Positions 25,054 to 33,659 of a stretch of DNA of 64,000 nucleotides are shown here, piece after piece (the stretch's first letter is position 1; each line of letters opens with the position of its first letter). The notes beneath the pieces were generated by a model. That model made no database searches. It was not told the DNA's origin and saw nothing but the letters and a program-made list of their open reading frames with translations. The stretch comes from Allokutzneria sp. A3M-2-11 16 (lineage in GTDB: Bacteria > Actinomycetota > Actinomycetes > Mycobacteriales > Pseudonocardiaceae): NCBI RefSeq assembly GCF_024213555.1, contig NZ_JANAVO010000010.1, positions 124,001 to 188,000 of the forward strand. Reading direction: 5' to 3'. Position numbers and translations under genes: made by a program.

Positions 25054-26783
25054 GCTGCCTCCTTCTCACTGAGCTGGGAGAGCACGATCTCGCGGTAGAC
25101 CTCGCAGGAGGCCATCAGCTCCTCGTGCCTGCCGGTGCCGACCACGTGGCCCTCGTCGAGCACGACGATGCGGTCCGCGTGCCGGATGGTGCTGATCCGC
25201 TGCGCGACGATGACCACGGTGGACTGCGCGGTCTCGTCGGCGAGCGCGCCGCGCAGCGCGGCGTCGGTGGCGTAGTCCAGTGCCGAGAACGAGTCGTCGA
25301 AGAGCATGATCGGCGCGCGGTGCACGAGCATCCGCGCGATGGCCAGCCGCTGGCGCTGACCGCCGGAGACGTTGGTCCCGCCCTGGGCGATCGGTGCCGC
25401 AAGGCGTTCCGGCAGCTTCTCGACGAAGTCGCGGGCCTGCGCGATCTCCAAGGCGTGCCACAGTTCCTCGTCCGTCGCGTCCGGATTGCCGTAGCGCAGG
25501 TTCGAGGCGACGGTGCCGGTGAACAGGTAGGCCCGTTGCGGCACGATGCCCACGGCCGCCGACAGGGAGTCGGCGTCCAGCCCGCGGACGTCGACGCCGT
25601 CGATGAACACGCCGCCCGCCGTGGCGTCGAAGAGGCGGGGCACCAGGTTCAGCAAGGTGGTCTTGCCGCTGCCGGTGCCGCCGATGATCGCCGTCGTCTC
25701 ACCGGGCCGCGCCACCAGGTCGATGTCGTGCAGCACCGGCTGTTCCGCGCCGGGGTAGCGGAACTCCACCCCGCGCAGCTCCAGCTCGCCGCGCGGTTCG
25801 GGCAGCCGCACCGGGTCCGCGGCGGGCACCACGCTGGGGGAGGTCTCCAGCACCTCCTGGATGCGCTCGGCGCAGACCTCGGCGCGCGGCAACATCATGA
25901 ACATGAAGGTGGTCATCATGACCGACATCAGGATCTGCATCAGGTAGGACAGGAACGCGGTGAGCGCGCCGATCTGCATCGCGCCGCTGTCGATCCGCCC
26001 CGCGCCGAACCAGAGCACCGCCACGCTGGAGGCGTTGAACACCAGCATCACGATCGGCGACATCAGCGCGGTCAGCCTGCCGACCCGCAGCGACACCGCG
26101 AGCAGGTCGGTGTTGGACTCGGTGAAGCGGTCGCGCTCGTGGGCGTCGCGGACGAACGCGCGGATCACCCGGATACCGGTGATCTGCTCGCGCAGCACCC
26201 GGTTGATGCCGTCGATGCGCGTCTGCATCGAGCGGAAGGCCGGGCGCATCCGCGCGATCACGAAGCTCACCGCGATGCCCAGCAGCGGCACCGCCACCAG
26301 CAGCAGCCCGGACAGCGGCACGTCCTGGTCGAGCGCGAGCACGATGCCGCCGACGGCCATGATCGGCGCCGCCGAGACCATGGTGAACAGCATCAGCACC
26401 AGCATCTGCACCTGCTGGACGTCGTTGGTGGTCCTGGTGATCAGCGACGGGGTGCCGAAGTGGCCGACCTCGCGGGCGGAGAAGTCCTGCACGCGGTGGA
26501 AGACCGCGGCGCGGATGTCCCGGCCCAGCCCCATGGCGCTGCGCGCGCCGTAGTAGACCGCGCCGAGCGCGCACGCGACCTGCACCAGGGTGACGGCGAG
26601 CATGATCACGCCGATCTCCAGGATGTAGCCGGTGTCGCCCTTCACCACGCCGTTGTCGATGACGTCGGCGTTGAGCGTCGGCAGGTAGAGCGCGGCCAGG
26701 GTCTGGGCGAGCTGGAACAGCATGACGAGCAGCAGGGGCCGGGTATAGGCGCCCAGGTGCGCTCGGAGCAGTCTGGTCAGCAC
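25050..26783 (-). CDS. ABC exporter half-transporter with degenerate catalytic site
   Basis: The 577-residue product has six membrane helices in the first ~300 residues and an ABC domain: Walker A GGTGSGKTT, signature NVSGGQRQRLAIARM, and Walker B IMLFDDSFSALD, where the catalytic Glu is Asp. One consensus and one degenerate ATPase in adjacent genes is the recognised pattern of heterodimeric multidrug exporters. The start overlaps the TetR stop by 7 bp, so the three genes form one operon under TetR control. The substrate is unknown. Confidence 0.88.
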   Translation of the reverse strand: MLTRLLRAHLGAYTRPLLLVMLFQLAQTLAALYLPTLNADVIDNGVVKGDTGYILEIGVIMLAVTLVQVACALGAVYYGARSAMGLGRDIRAAVFHRVQDFSAREVGHFGTPSLITRTTNDVQQVQMLVLMLFTMVSAAPIMAVGGIVLALDQDVPLSGLLLVAVPLLGIAVSFVIARMRPAFRSMQTRIDGINRVLREQITGIRVIRAFVRDAHERDRFTESNTDLLAVSLRVGRLTALMSPIVMLVFNASSVAVLWFGAGRIDSGAMQIGALTAFLSYLMQILMSVMMTTFMFMMLPRAEVCAERIQEVLETSPSVVPAADPVRLPEPRGELELRGVEFRYPGAEQPVLHDIDLVARPGETTAIIGGTGSGKTTLLNLVPRLFDATAGGVFIDGVDVRGLDADSLSAAVGIVPQRAYLFTGTVASNLRYGNPDATDEELWHALEIAQARDFVEKLPERLAAPIAQGGTNVSGGQRQRLAIARMLVHRAPIMLFDDSFSALDYATDAALRGALADETAQSTVVIVAQRISTIRHADRIVVLDEGHVVGTGRHEELMASCEVYREIVLSQLSEKEAA

Positions 26784-27382
26784 AGGGGCTTCTTTCGGCG
26801 TGGTGGCTGGGGCAGGCCCGCGGCGAGCGACCGCAGCGCCTCGGTCAGGATCGGGATCAGTTCCGCGGGGGGCTCGGAGCTCAGCCAGTGGTTCATGGCC
26901 ACCCTGGTCGCACTGGACACCGCGCCCGCAACAAGGCTCGGATACATGTCAAATCGGATATCGGCGCCGATGCGCTCGGCGATGCCCTCGGCGAGCACGC
27001 GCTCGATCTCCGCGCGGGCCTTGAGGTGTTCGCCCTGCAGCGACGGGTGGCGCATCTGCATCCGCACCCTGGCGACCATCTCGCGGTCGGGCTCGCCGCC
27101 GTACTGCTCCAGCACGCAGGCGATCACGGCATCCCACAACGGCTCGTCGGCGGGGCGCTCCAGCAGTGCGGCGCGGACCCGTTCCTGGCGGTCCAGGCCG
27201 ATCGCGCAGATCGCCTCTTCCTTCGAGCCGAAGTAGTTGTTGAACGTCCGCGGCGAGACCCCGGCCTCGGCGGCGATCTGCTCGACGCGGACGTTCTCCG
27301 GCCCGTGCTCCATGGCGAGCTTGAGCGCGGCCCAGCTCAGCGCGGCGCGCGCCGCCAGCTTCTTCCGTTCCCGCAAGCCCAC
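26777..27382 (-). CDS. TetR-family regulator of the ABC exporter operon
   Basis: The 201-residue product has an N-terminal TetR helix-turn-helix (VRVEQIAAEAGVSPRTFNNYFGSKEEAI, residues ~30-60) and a ligand-binding half without recognised specificity. Repressors next to exporters normally bind the exported compound or a related inducer. I prefer GTG 27382 (VGLRERKK); an upstream GTG at 27400 would add six residues, and neither has a strong ribosome-binding site, so a leaderless transcript is possible. It is first in the operon with both ABC genes. Confidence 0.85.
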   Translation of the reverse strand: MGLRERKKLAARAALSWAALKLAMEHGPENVRVEQIAAEAGVSPRTFNNYFGSKEEAICAIGLDRQERVRAALLERPADEPLWDAVIACVLEQYGGEPDREMVARVRMQMRHPSLQGEHLKARAEIERVLAEGIAERIGADIRFDMYPSLVAGAVSSATRVAMNHWLSSEPPAELIPILTEALRSLAAGLPQPPRRKKPLC

Positions 27383-27443
27383 GGCGGCGACACTACACAC
27401 ACTTTTTGCGTGCCGCGCAAATTTTCGCGCTGCGCAGAATTGG

Positions 27444-28505
27444 TCAGCCGAGCTCGTCCAGTTCGGCCAGTGCCAGCGACCACAGGCGGCACAGTTGCGC
27501 GCCGCCGCGCACCGCCTGGTCCATCACGAACCCGGCACCGGCGTGGTCGGCGTTGTCCACCAGGTACGCGCTCAGCCAGTGCCCACGCGGCAGCGGTCCG
27601 AGCGGGGCCAGCTCGCGCATCCGGCAGTCCTGGAAGGCCAGCTCCCGGTCCGAGCCGGGCACGCTGCCCGCGACGAGCCCGATCCGCCTGGACCGTTGCG
27701 CCAGCCACGAGGGCCTGCCGCCTTCGCCGTCCTGGGCGGTGGCCGCGCCGATGACGGCCAGCCTGGTCGCCGGGTCCGGCTCGTGGCAGGGCAACAGCAC
27801 CAGCTGGTCCACCCCGGGCACGACCGTCCACACCGGACACGGCAGCCCGCGTTCCCACGGGGTGTGCCGCCACTCCCGGAGCGCGGTGGTCAACGCCGCC
27901 AGGAACACGTCGTTCACGGTGACCCCGTGCCGCCCGGCGACCCGGTCGAGCCGGAGGCGGTCGGCGGCGGCCCAGAAGAACTGCCGCTCCCCGGAACCGT
28001 CGAAGTGGGTGAAGGCGCGGCGTGCCAACGGCAGCGGCCGGTGCTGCGTGGGCAGCCAGCCACGGGTGGCGGGCACGTGCTGGGCCCGCCTGCCGCGCTG
28101 CCGGGGGATGGGCACCGGGTCGAACAGCCCGGTCACCACGTGGATGACCGACGCGGTGTCCAGCAGCGCCGAGTGCGTGGTGAACACGACGGCCCACTCG
28201 TCCTTGGCGTAACCGCGGATCAGCCACAGCTCCCACAGCGGGCGCTCGGTGCGCAGGTTCACCGACATGACCTGCTCGACCGCGGCGTTCAGCCCGGTCC
28301 CGGTGCGGCACACCCACTGCCGCACGTGCTGGGTGAGGTCGGCTTCTGGCAGCCCGAGGCGGGGCCATTCGGCGAGCCGGGGCCGCATCGCCGCGCGGAA
28401 GTCCTCCAGCGTCGGCGGCCTGCCCTCGAACCGGGCGACACCGCCGCCCACCAGAGCGCGCTCCAGCCCGGACGGTCGCACCTCGCCCGTTCCCTGGAGC
28501 AGCAC
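27444..28505 (-). CDS. WS/DGAT-like acyltransferase family protein, active-site histidine missing
   Basis: The 353-residue product follows the wax ester synthase/diacylglycerol acyltransferase fold: PLWELWL at 89-95 is conserved. In the catalytic HHxxxD stretch the sequence is THSALLD: H111-S112-A-L-L-D116, so the second, catalytic His is Ser. Family members are usually 440-480 residues and soluble or membrane-associated; this is short. It may be non-catalytic or use a different substrate. It is leftward, between the TetR operon and the alpha/beta hydrolase (90 bp upstream), probably as part of a lipid-related pair. Confidence 0.7.
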   Translation of the reverse strand: MLLQGTGEVRPSGLERALVGGGVARFEGRPPTLEDFRAAMRPRLAEWPRLGLPEADLTQHVRQWVCRTGTGLNAAVEQVMSVNLRTERPLWELWLIRGYAKDEWAVVFTTHSALLDTASVIHVVTGLFDPVPIPRQRGRRAQHVPATRGWLPTQHRPLPLARRAFTHFDGSGERQFFWAAADRLRLDRVAGRHGVTVNDVFLAALTTALREWRHTPWERGLPCPVWTVVPGVDQLVLLPCHEPDPATRLAVIGAATAQDGEGGRPSWLAQRSRRIGLVAGSVPGSDRELAFQDCRMRELAPLGPLPRGHWLSAYLVDNADHAGAGFVMDQAVRGGAQLCRLWSLALAELDELG

Positions 28506-28595
28506 GTGACCACCGCTTCGCGTCTCGCCTGGCAGTTCCCCTTCCGCTGATCATCACATCGGCCCAGGTGACCGGCAACCGGAACCCGTCCGTCC

Positions 28596-29381
28596 TCATA
28601 GGACGGTCCGGAGCCGGTCGGCGAACTCCTCGGGGTGGAACAGGAAACCGGAGTGCCCGCCGGGGAAGTCCGCGGTGGCCGCGCCCAGTTCCTCGGCCAG
28701 TGCCCGCGCGCACCGGGCGGCGGTGATGTCGCCGGTGTCCCGGCCCAGTCCGATGACGAGCGGTTTTCCCTTGAGCGCGGGGATGTCCGGCTGGTGGCGC
28801 AGTACCGCGGGCATGTCCTCGCCCAGGAAGAAGTCCAGGTTCGCCAGCCGTGCCGCGTCCGGTTCGGGCATGGTCGGTGGTGGGGTGATCCCGGCCAGGC
28901 CCATCAGCTTCGGCCCGGCGACCGCGGGCCCGGCTTCGCGGTGGGTGTCGATGATGTCGGTCAGTTCGGCGACCGCCTCCTCGGACTCCTTTCCGCGCAG
29001 CAGCGCCATCGCGGGTGGCTCGTGGCTGACGAGCGCGCGGACCTGGCCGGGGTGGCGGGCGAGCAGGTCGAGCGCGATCAGGCCGCCGATGCTGAAGCCG
29101 ACGACCGCCGCGGGCTCGTCGGTGACCGCGGCCAGCACCCGGCTCGCGTCCTCGCCGTGCGTGCTCAGGTCGTGCTCGCCCAGGTCGCGGACCGGGCTCC
29201 GGCCGAGCCCGCGGCGGTCGTAGGTGACCACGGTGAAGTGGTCGGTGAGGTGGCGCACCAGCGGGTCGGCGCCCTCGGCGGTGCCGTCCCCGCCCTGGAG
29301 CACGAGCAGGACCGGCCCGGAGCCCTGGAGGCGGACGTGCAGGTCGGCGCCGGTGCCGGGCACGGTCTTCGTCGTCGTCAT
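28596..29381 (-). CDS. Alpha/beta-fold hydrolase
   Basis: The 261-residue product has VLQGGDGTAEGADP (oxyanion loop), the nucleophile elbow GFSIGG, and a GGHSGF histidine near 245. An aspartate around residue 218 completes the expected triad. It is the divergent partner of the MarR gene at 29438, with two overlapping operators in the 56-bp gap, so regulation is likely by that MarR. Substrate unknown; the family includes esterases, haloperoxidase-like and lactonase enzymes. Confidence 0.82.
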   Translation of the reverse strand: MTTTKTVPGTGADLHVRLQGSGPVLLVLQGGDGTAEGADPLVRHLTDHFTVVTYDRRGLGRSPVRDLGEHDLSTHGEDASRVLAAVTDEPAAVVGFSIGGLIALDLLARHPGQVRALVSHEPPAMALLRGKESEEAVAELTDIIDTHREAGPAVAGPKLMGLAGITPPPTMPEPDAARLANLDFFLGEDMPAVLRHQPDIPALKGKPLVIGLGRDTGDITAARCARALAEELGAATADFPGGHSGFLFHPEEFADRLRTVL

Positions 29382-29394
29382 GCCCTCGAATGTA

Positions 29395-29428
29395 ATGCAT
29401 CAGATCTGATGCATCAAATCCGATGTAT
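29395..29428. promoter_or_regulatory. Two overlapping MarR-type operators
   Basis: The perfect 20-bp palindrome ATGCATCAGATCTGATGCAT (29395-29414) is followed by an overlapping imperfect copy 29409-29428 (ATGCATC...GATGTAT). They fill the gap between the divergent hydrolase and MarR genes. Two adjacent sites for one dimeric regulator are a common arrangement for repression of both promoters. Confidence 0.75.
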
Positions 29429-29437
29429 GCTGCCCCG

Positions 29438-29890
29438 GTGAAGGGCCTTGAGCTGTTCCTCCTGGGGCGCAGGCTGATGAAGATCGGCGAGCGCGCCTTC
29501 GAGCCGTCGCACTACCACCGCATGCCCGCGAGCGTCCGGACGGTGATGCTCGACGTCTTCGAGAACCCGGACAGCTCGGTCAGCGAGATCACCGCGCGCA
29601 CCGGGTTCCCGCAGAGCCACGTCTCCGCGTCGGTGGCCCGGCTCAGGGAGGACGGCGTGCTGGTGACCACGGCTGACCCCAAGGACCGCAGGAGGACCCT
29701 GGTCCGCCAGGCGCCCGACGTGCCGAAGCGCGCCGCGAAGGTCGCCAATTCCACAGTGGACGACGCGCTGGCCGCGGCGCTCGGCACGGACGATCCGGAG
29801 GAGGTGCGGGAGACCGTGGAGTTGCTGGAGAAGCTCGCCGTGCGGCTGTGGGGGACTATGCCTCCGCTGCCGCCAGATTCGCCTCCGTGA
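29438..29890 (+). CDS. MarR-family regulator
   Basis: The 150-residue product has a winged helix (SVSEITARTGFPQSHVSASVARLREDGVL, then DPKDRRRT) and flanking dimerisation helices. It differs from typical MarR by a short N-terminus (VKGLELFLLGRRLM). The start is GTG 29438, right after the operators at 29395-29428. Its 3' end overlaps the MFS gene by 35 bp, tail to tail. It carries an in-frame TCCACAGTGGA motif at 29750. Confidence 0.8.
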   Translation: MKGLELFLLGRRLMKIGERAFEPSHYHRMPASVRTVMLDVFENPDSSVSEITARTGFPQSHVSASVARLREDGVLVTTADPKDRRRTLVRQAPDVPKRAAKVANSTVDDALAAALGTDDPEEVRETVELLEKLAVRLWGTMPPLPPDSPP

Positions 29891-31067
29891 GCACTCGCAT
29901 CCCGGCCAGCTGGGCGAGCACCAGGGGAACCATCACCAGGAAGACGGCGGTGACGCCGAGCAACTGCGCGAGCAGCCCGCCGGTCGCGGCGCCGAGGGGC
30001 ATCGAACCCCAGGCCAGCAGCCGGTAGCCGCTGTTGACCCGGCCGAGCAGGCGGTCGGGCGTGATGCGCTGGCGCAGCGACACGGTGATCACGTTCCAGA
30101 TCATGATCCCCATGCCGCCGAGGAAGAACGCGCCGCCGATGACGAACGGGTTCGTCGTCAACCCGGGTGTGCCGACGATCCCCGCGGTGCCGAGCACGGT
30201 CAGCGTCAGCGCGCGCGGGCGCCCGAGCGCGCGCTCGACCCGTTCGGCCACGAAGGAACCCGTCAGGCTGCCGATCGCGAAGGTGGTCAGCAGCAGGCCG
30301 TAGGACCGTTCGGACAGCCCCATCGCCGACGACGCTCCGGCCGCGTGCAGCACGAACACCGCGAACATCGCGTTCATCGCGAAGTTCGACGTGCCGACCA
30401 TCATCGCCAGCGTGCGCAGAATCCGGTGGTGCCGGAGGAAGCGCAGCCCTTCGGCGATATCGGCGCGCAGCGTCGTCGGCTGCTCGCGCTCCACCCGGAA
30501 CGAGCCGCGCACCAGCAGTAGCGCCACCACCGCGAGGGCCCAGAGCGCCACCGGGGTACCGAAGGCGAGCGCGGCCCCGGCCGTGACGAGCAGACCGGCC
30601 AGCGGCGGGCCGATGAACTCGTTGGCGGTCAGCTCGGCCGCGTAGAGCCTGCGGTTGGCCCCGGAGAGGTGATCGCGCGGCACGATCTGCGGGATGATCG
30701 ACTGCGCCGAGGTGTCGTAGATCGTCTCCGCGGTGCCGATGCACACGGCCACCGCGTAGAGCGCCCAGATCGAGCCGAACCCGGTCAGCACGGACACGGT
30801 GAGCACGCCGAGCGCGAGCGTGCGGACGAGGTTGGCGCCGAGCATGGCCTTGCGCCGGTCGAGGCGGTCGGCGAGCGCGCCCGCGGGCAGGGCGAACAGC
30901 AGCCACGGGATGGTGAGCGCGACCGCGAGGCCCGCGATGAGCGTGGGGGAGCGGGTGAACTGCACCGCGACCAGCGGTAACGCGACTTTCACGATGCCGT
31001 CGGCGAGGTTCGACAGGCCGGATGAGGTCCAGAGCGTCCAGTAGCTCCTGCCCAGGGGGTGCGTCAT
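29856..31067 (-). CDS. MFS transporter, enterobactin-exporter-like
   Basis: The 403-residue product has about 12 membrane helices with MFS loops (GALADRLDRRKAM between helices 2 and 3). It fits the MFS_3 group, which includes siderophore and drug exporters. ATG 31067 starts MTHPLGRSYWTLW; no better site is nearby. It is divergent from the ArsR-type regulator, with a shared 75-bp regulatory gap, so its expression is likely repressed by that regulator. Substrate unknown. Confidence 0.85.
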   Translation of the reverse strand: MTHPLGRSYWTLWTSSGLSNLADGIVKVALPLVAVQFTRSPTLIAGLAVALTIPWLLFALPAGALADRLDRRKAMLGANLVRTLALGVLTVSVLTGFGSIWALYAVAVCIGTAETIYDTSAQSIIPQIVPRDHLSGANRRLYAAELTANEFIGPPLAGLLVTAGAALAFGTPVALWALAVVALLLVRGSFRVEREQPTTLRADIAEGLRFLRHHRILRTLAMMVGTSNFAMNAMFAVFVLHAAGASSAMGLSERSYGLLLTTFAIGSLTGSFVAERVERALGRPRALTLTVLGTAGIVGTPGLTTNPFVIGGAFFLGGMGIMIWNVITVSLRQRITPDRLLGRVNSGYRLLAWGSMPLGAATGGLLAQLLGVTAVFLVMVPLVLAQLAGMRVLTEANLAAAEA

Positions 31068-31085
31068 GCGATGGAGACTCACACA

Positions 31086-31110
31086 TCGATTGGGAAAAAT
31101 CCATCGATGG
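31086..31110. promoter_or_regulatory. Candidate ArsR-type operator between MFS and regulator genes
   Basis: CGATTGG...CCATCG is an imperfect inverted repeat, and the perfect 10-mer CCATCGATGG lies at 31101-31110. CATCGAT occurs twice. A -10-like TAACCT follows at 31131-31136, close to the regulator ATG at 31143. It may block both divergent promoters. Confidence 0.5.
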
Positions 31111-31142
31111 AAGAGAACTCCATCAAGCCTTAACCTGGACCG

Positions 31143-31667
31143 ATGACCGACCGCCTGCGGGAGCGCCGCGAGATCACCGCCGACGAGGCCAAGGCCATGG
31201 CGCACCCGCTGCGCCTGCGCATCCTGCGGCTGTGCCGACAGCGGGAGATGACCAACAAGCAGCTGGCCGAACGGCTCGACCGCGATCCGGGCACGGTCCT
31301 GCACCACGTCCGGCACCTGGTCAAGGCCGGTTTCCTGGAGCAGGCCCCCGTGCGGACGGGGGAGAGCGGCGCGCTGGAGAAGCCCTACCGCGTCGGCGTG
31401 GACACGTGGTGGCTGTCGGCCCCGGCCGACGCGGTCCCCGGCACGGCGCAGGCGCCGATCGCCGCCTTCCAGGAGGAGCTGGCCGAGGCCGGACCGGACT
31501 CGGTGCGCACCTTCGCGCGGTTCATGCTGCACCTGTCGCAGGAGCAGGTCGAGGAGCTGGACCGGCGCATCTGCGCGGTGATCGACTCCTACATCGAGAC
31601 CGAGGGTGAGCGCCTCGACCAGCCCGCGCTGGGCGGGATCTTCGTGATGCACCGCCTCGCCGAGTGA
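31143..31667 (+). CDS. ArsR/HTH_20-type winged-helix regulator
   Basis: The 174-residue product has an ArsR-like winged helix (AMAHPLRLRILRLC, NKQLAERLDRDPGTVLHHVRHLVKAGFLEQ) and a long C-terminal helical region with no metal-binding cysteines. It matches the 'helix-turn-helix domain-containing' group in actinobacteria often paired with MFS transporters. Its stop is 3 bp from the end of the convergent FAD gene. It probably regulates itself and the MFS gene. Confidence 0.82.
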   Translation: MTDRLRERREITADEAKAMAHPLRLRILRLCRQREMTNKQLAERLDRDPGTVLHHVRHLVKAGFLEQAPVRTGESGALEKPYRVGVDTWWLSAPADAVPGTAQAPIAAFQEELAEAGPDSVRTFARFMLHLSQEQVEELDRRICAVIDSYIETEGERLDQPALGGIFVMHRLAE

Positions 31668-31670
31668 TCC

Positions 31671-33062
31671 TCAGCGGGCGAGCGCCCGTACTGCCCGCAA
31701 CAGCGTGCTGGGCCGCGCCAGTGACAGCGGGTGCTGGACCATCGTGGTCACCGAGTTCAGCCGGGCGTTGAGCTCGCGGTCCTTCATCGACGCGGTGAAC
31801 AGCAGCTCGCCGAGCCAGCTGGTGATCCGGTAGCCCTTCGGGTACGGACCGTCCACGTGCGGCAGTTCGAGGTCGGCCTGGGTGGAGATCTGCCATGCCG
31901 CGTCGACCACCACCCGGACCCGGTCGAAGTAGCCGCGCGCGGGCTCGGCGGGGGAGGCGCCCGAGCGCAGGTGCGCCGACAGGCAGGACGCGTGCAGCAT
32001 CGCCGAGGTCATGCCCTGGCCGTAGACGGGGTTGAACGAGGCCACCGCGTCGCCCGCCGCGACCAGGCCACCGGGCAGCCGGGACAGCCGGTGGAACTCG
32101 CGCCGCCTGCTGTCGGCCTGGTGGTAGGTGATCACCTCGCCCAGCGGTTCGGCGCGCTCGGCGATCTCGCCGAAGACCCGGGGGAAGTCCCGGCGGCAGC
32201 GGGCCTTGAAGTCGTCGAGGTCCCGGCTCGGCCGGTCCGCGCCGTACCCGGCGATGAGCATGATCCAGCGATCGCCCTCCACCGCGTTGATGCCGCCCAT
32301 CCGCGCGACGCGGCCCTTGCCCGCGGTGGTCTGCGCGACGACCACCGAGGCGTCGCTGATCTCCGGATCGCGGCGGAACAGCGCCGTCGCGTAGTTGAGC
32401 TTGATCGGCATCCGCTTGAGCTCCGGGGCGGGCCAGCCCGCGCGCTCCAGCCAGTCGCCGAGCTTGCTCGACCGCCCCATGCCGTCCACCACCAGGTCCG
32501 CGGCCTCGGTCACCGCCTCGTCCGAGCCGGTCGGGGTGTAGCGGACGCCGGTGACCCGGGTCGCGGAGAGCTCGATGCCCTTCGCCTGGCCGGTGACCAG
32601 GGTGACGTTGCCGATGGCCAGGGTCCGGCGCCGGATCAGCGTCTCCAGGAACGGCCGCGTGCTGACCAGCGCGCCGCCGCCACCCAGCGGCGGGGCGCTC
32701 GGCCGGAGCACGCCGTTGAGGTGGATCCGCGCGCTGTCGTGGTCGGCGATCATCACGCCCGCGGCGACCGCTTCCTCGGAGAAGCCCGGGAACCACCGGT
32801 CCAGCTGGATCTGGCCCGCCGGGAGCAGGCCGTGCACCTGGCTGCCCTGGGGGACTCCCGGACGAGGGTCGCCGCCGGACTCCGTGGTGTCCCGCTCGAT
32901 GACCAGGACCTCGTCGGCGTGGTCGCTGAGCACCCTGGCCGCGAGCAGCCCGGCCATGCTGGCGCCGAGCACCACCGCCCTGCGCATCACCACCCGCGCC
33001 CCCTCGGGCCGCTCGGCGGTGCTGATCTCGGCGAACAGGCGGGACGGAGAGGACGCCACCAC
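31671..33062 (-). CDS. FAD-dependent monooxygenase/oxidoreductase
   Basis: The 463-residue product carries the FAD-binding VVLGASMAGLLAARVL motif, the central DG motif (LVVDGMGRSS) and the second flavin motif AAGDAVASFNPVYGQGM, as in aromatic hydroxylase-like and halogenase-like flavoenzymes. It lacks the typical halogenase WxWxIP motif. The start is GTG 33062, preceded by GAGGGA at five bases; a start at 33098 is possible. An 18-bp palindrome at 33111-33128 lies upstream in the end of the neighbouring gene. Substrate unknown. Confidence 0.8.
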   Translation of the reverse strand: MVASSPSRLFAEISTAERPEGARVVMRRAVVLGASMAGLLAARVLSDHADEVLVIERDTTESGGDPRPGVPQGSQVHGLLPAGQIQLDRWFPGFSEEAVAAGVMIADHDSARIHLNGVLRPSAPPLGGGGALVSTRPFLETLIRRRTLAIGNVTLVTGQAKGIELSATRVTGVRYTPTGSDEAVTEAADLVVDGMGRSSKLGDWLERAGWPAPELKRMPIKLNYATALFRRDPEISDASVVVAQTTAGKGRVARMGGINAVEGDRWIMLIAGYGADRPSRDLDDFKARCRRDFPRVFGEIAERAEPLGEVITYHQADSRRREFHRLSRLPGGLVAAGDAVASFNPVYGQGMTSAMLHASCLSAHLRSGASPAEPARGYFDRVRVVVDAAWQISTQADLELPHVDGPYPKGYRITSWLGELLFTASMKDRELNARLNSVTTMVQHPLSLARPSTLLRAVRALAR

Positions 33063-33104
33063 ACACTTCCCTCGGTCGGGTGAACGGGTCCTCCCCATCC
33101 TGCC

Positions 33105-33659
33105 CTATATCGCTACGAGTTCGTAGCGGTTGGGGGAGCTGCGCCGCCAGGCGACTGCCAGGAAACCGACGAGTCCGAACAGGGGCAGGGCGCTGACCGA
33201 CCAGCTCAGCGCGAGCGGCGGGCCGGGCTGGTCGAGCACCTGGAGCCCGGTCAGCACGCCTTCGCCGCGCCCCGCGGGGCCGTCGATGGTGAACGCCAGC
33301 GACCACTCGCCGGGCCGGTCCAGTGACCGGATGTCCAGTCCCCAGACATCGCGCTTGCGCGGGTGCCGGGCCAGCGGCGCGGACCGGCCCCGCCCGGTGT
33401 TCTCGACCTGCGCCGTGCCCTGGAAGCGCTGTTGCAGCGTGCCGGACTTGCCCGCGATACCGCCGTCCGGCACGAAGGTGAAGTCCAGCGACTGCATCGC
33501 GCGCACCGGCCACGTGCTGAAGCCGACCGTCAGCCCGTACGGCCCGGCCTGCACCCGCTCGGTGTGCACGATGTTCACCGGCTCGTAGGCCGCCGCCGAG
33601 GGGGCGCTCACCACCAGCGCGCCGAGCGCGGCCAGTAGCGCGGAGAGGCGCTTGATCAT
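33105..33659 (-). CDS. Secreted/anchored protein of the putative metal operon (gene D)
   Basis: The 184-residue product has a Sec signal (cleavage after SAAA near residue 24), a beta-rich domain of the YtkA-like type (YGLTVGFSTWPVR, FTFVPDGGIAG, SLAFTIDGPAG) and a C-terminal transmembrane helix at about 155-173. YtkA-like domains are known copper/periplasmic partners in other bacteria. It overlaps gene C by 4 bp, so it is the last of a four-gene operon. A role in holding or delivering a metal outside the membrane is inferred, not shown. Confidence 0.6.
   Translation of the reverse strand: MIKRLSALLAALGALVVSAPSAAAYEPVNIVHTERVQAGPYGLTVGFSTWPVRAMQSLDFTFVPDGGIAGKSGTLQQRFQGTAQVENTGRGRSAPLARHPRKRDVWGLDIRSLDRPGEWSLAFTIDGPAGRGEGVLTGLQVLDQPGPPLALSWSVSALPLFGLVGFLAVAWRRSSPNRYELVAI
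33111..33128. promoter_or_regulatory. 18-bp palindrome upstream of FAD enzyme
   Basis: CGCTACGA and TCGTAGCG flank GT, at the 3' end of gene D and about 50 bp upstream of the FAD start. It overlaps the expected -35 area of the FAD gene and looks like a TetR/MarR-type operator. The codons NRYELVA of gene D read through it, so coincidence is possible. Confidence 0.4.

Noticed and set aside
31671-33062. Flavin-dependent halogenase
   Set aside because: FAD motifs fit, but the WxWxIP halogenase motif is not present.
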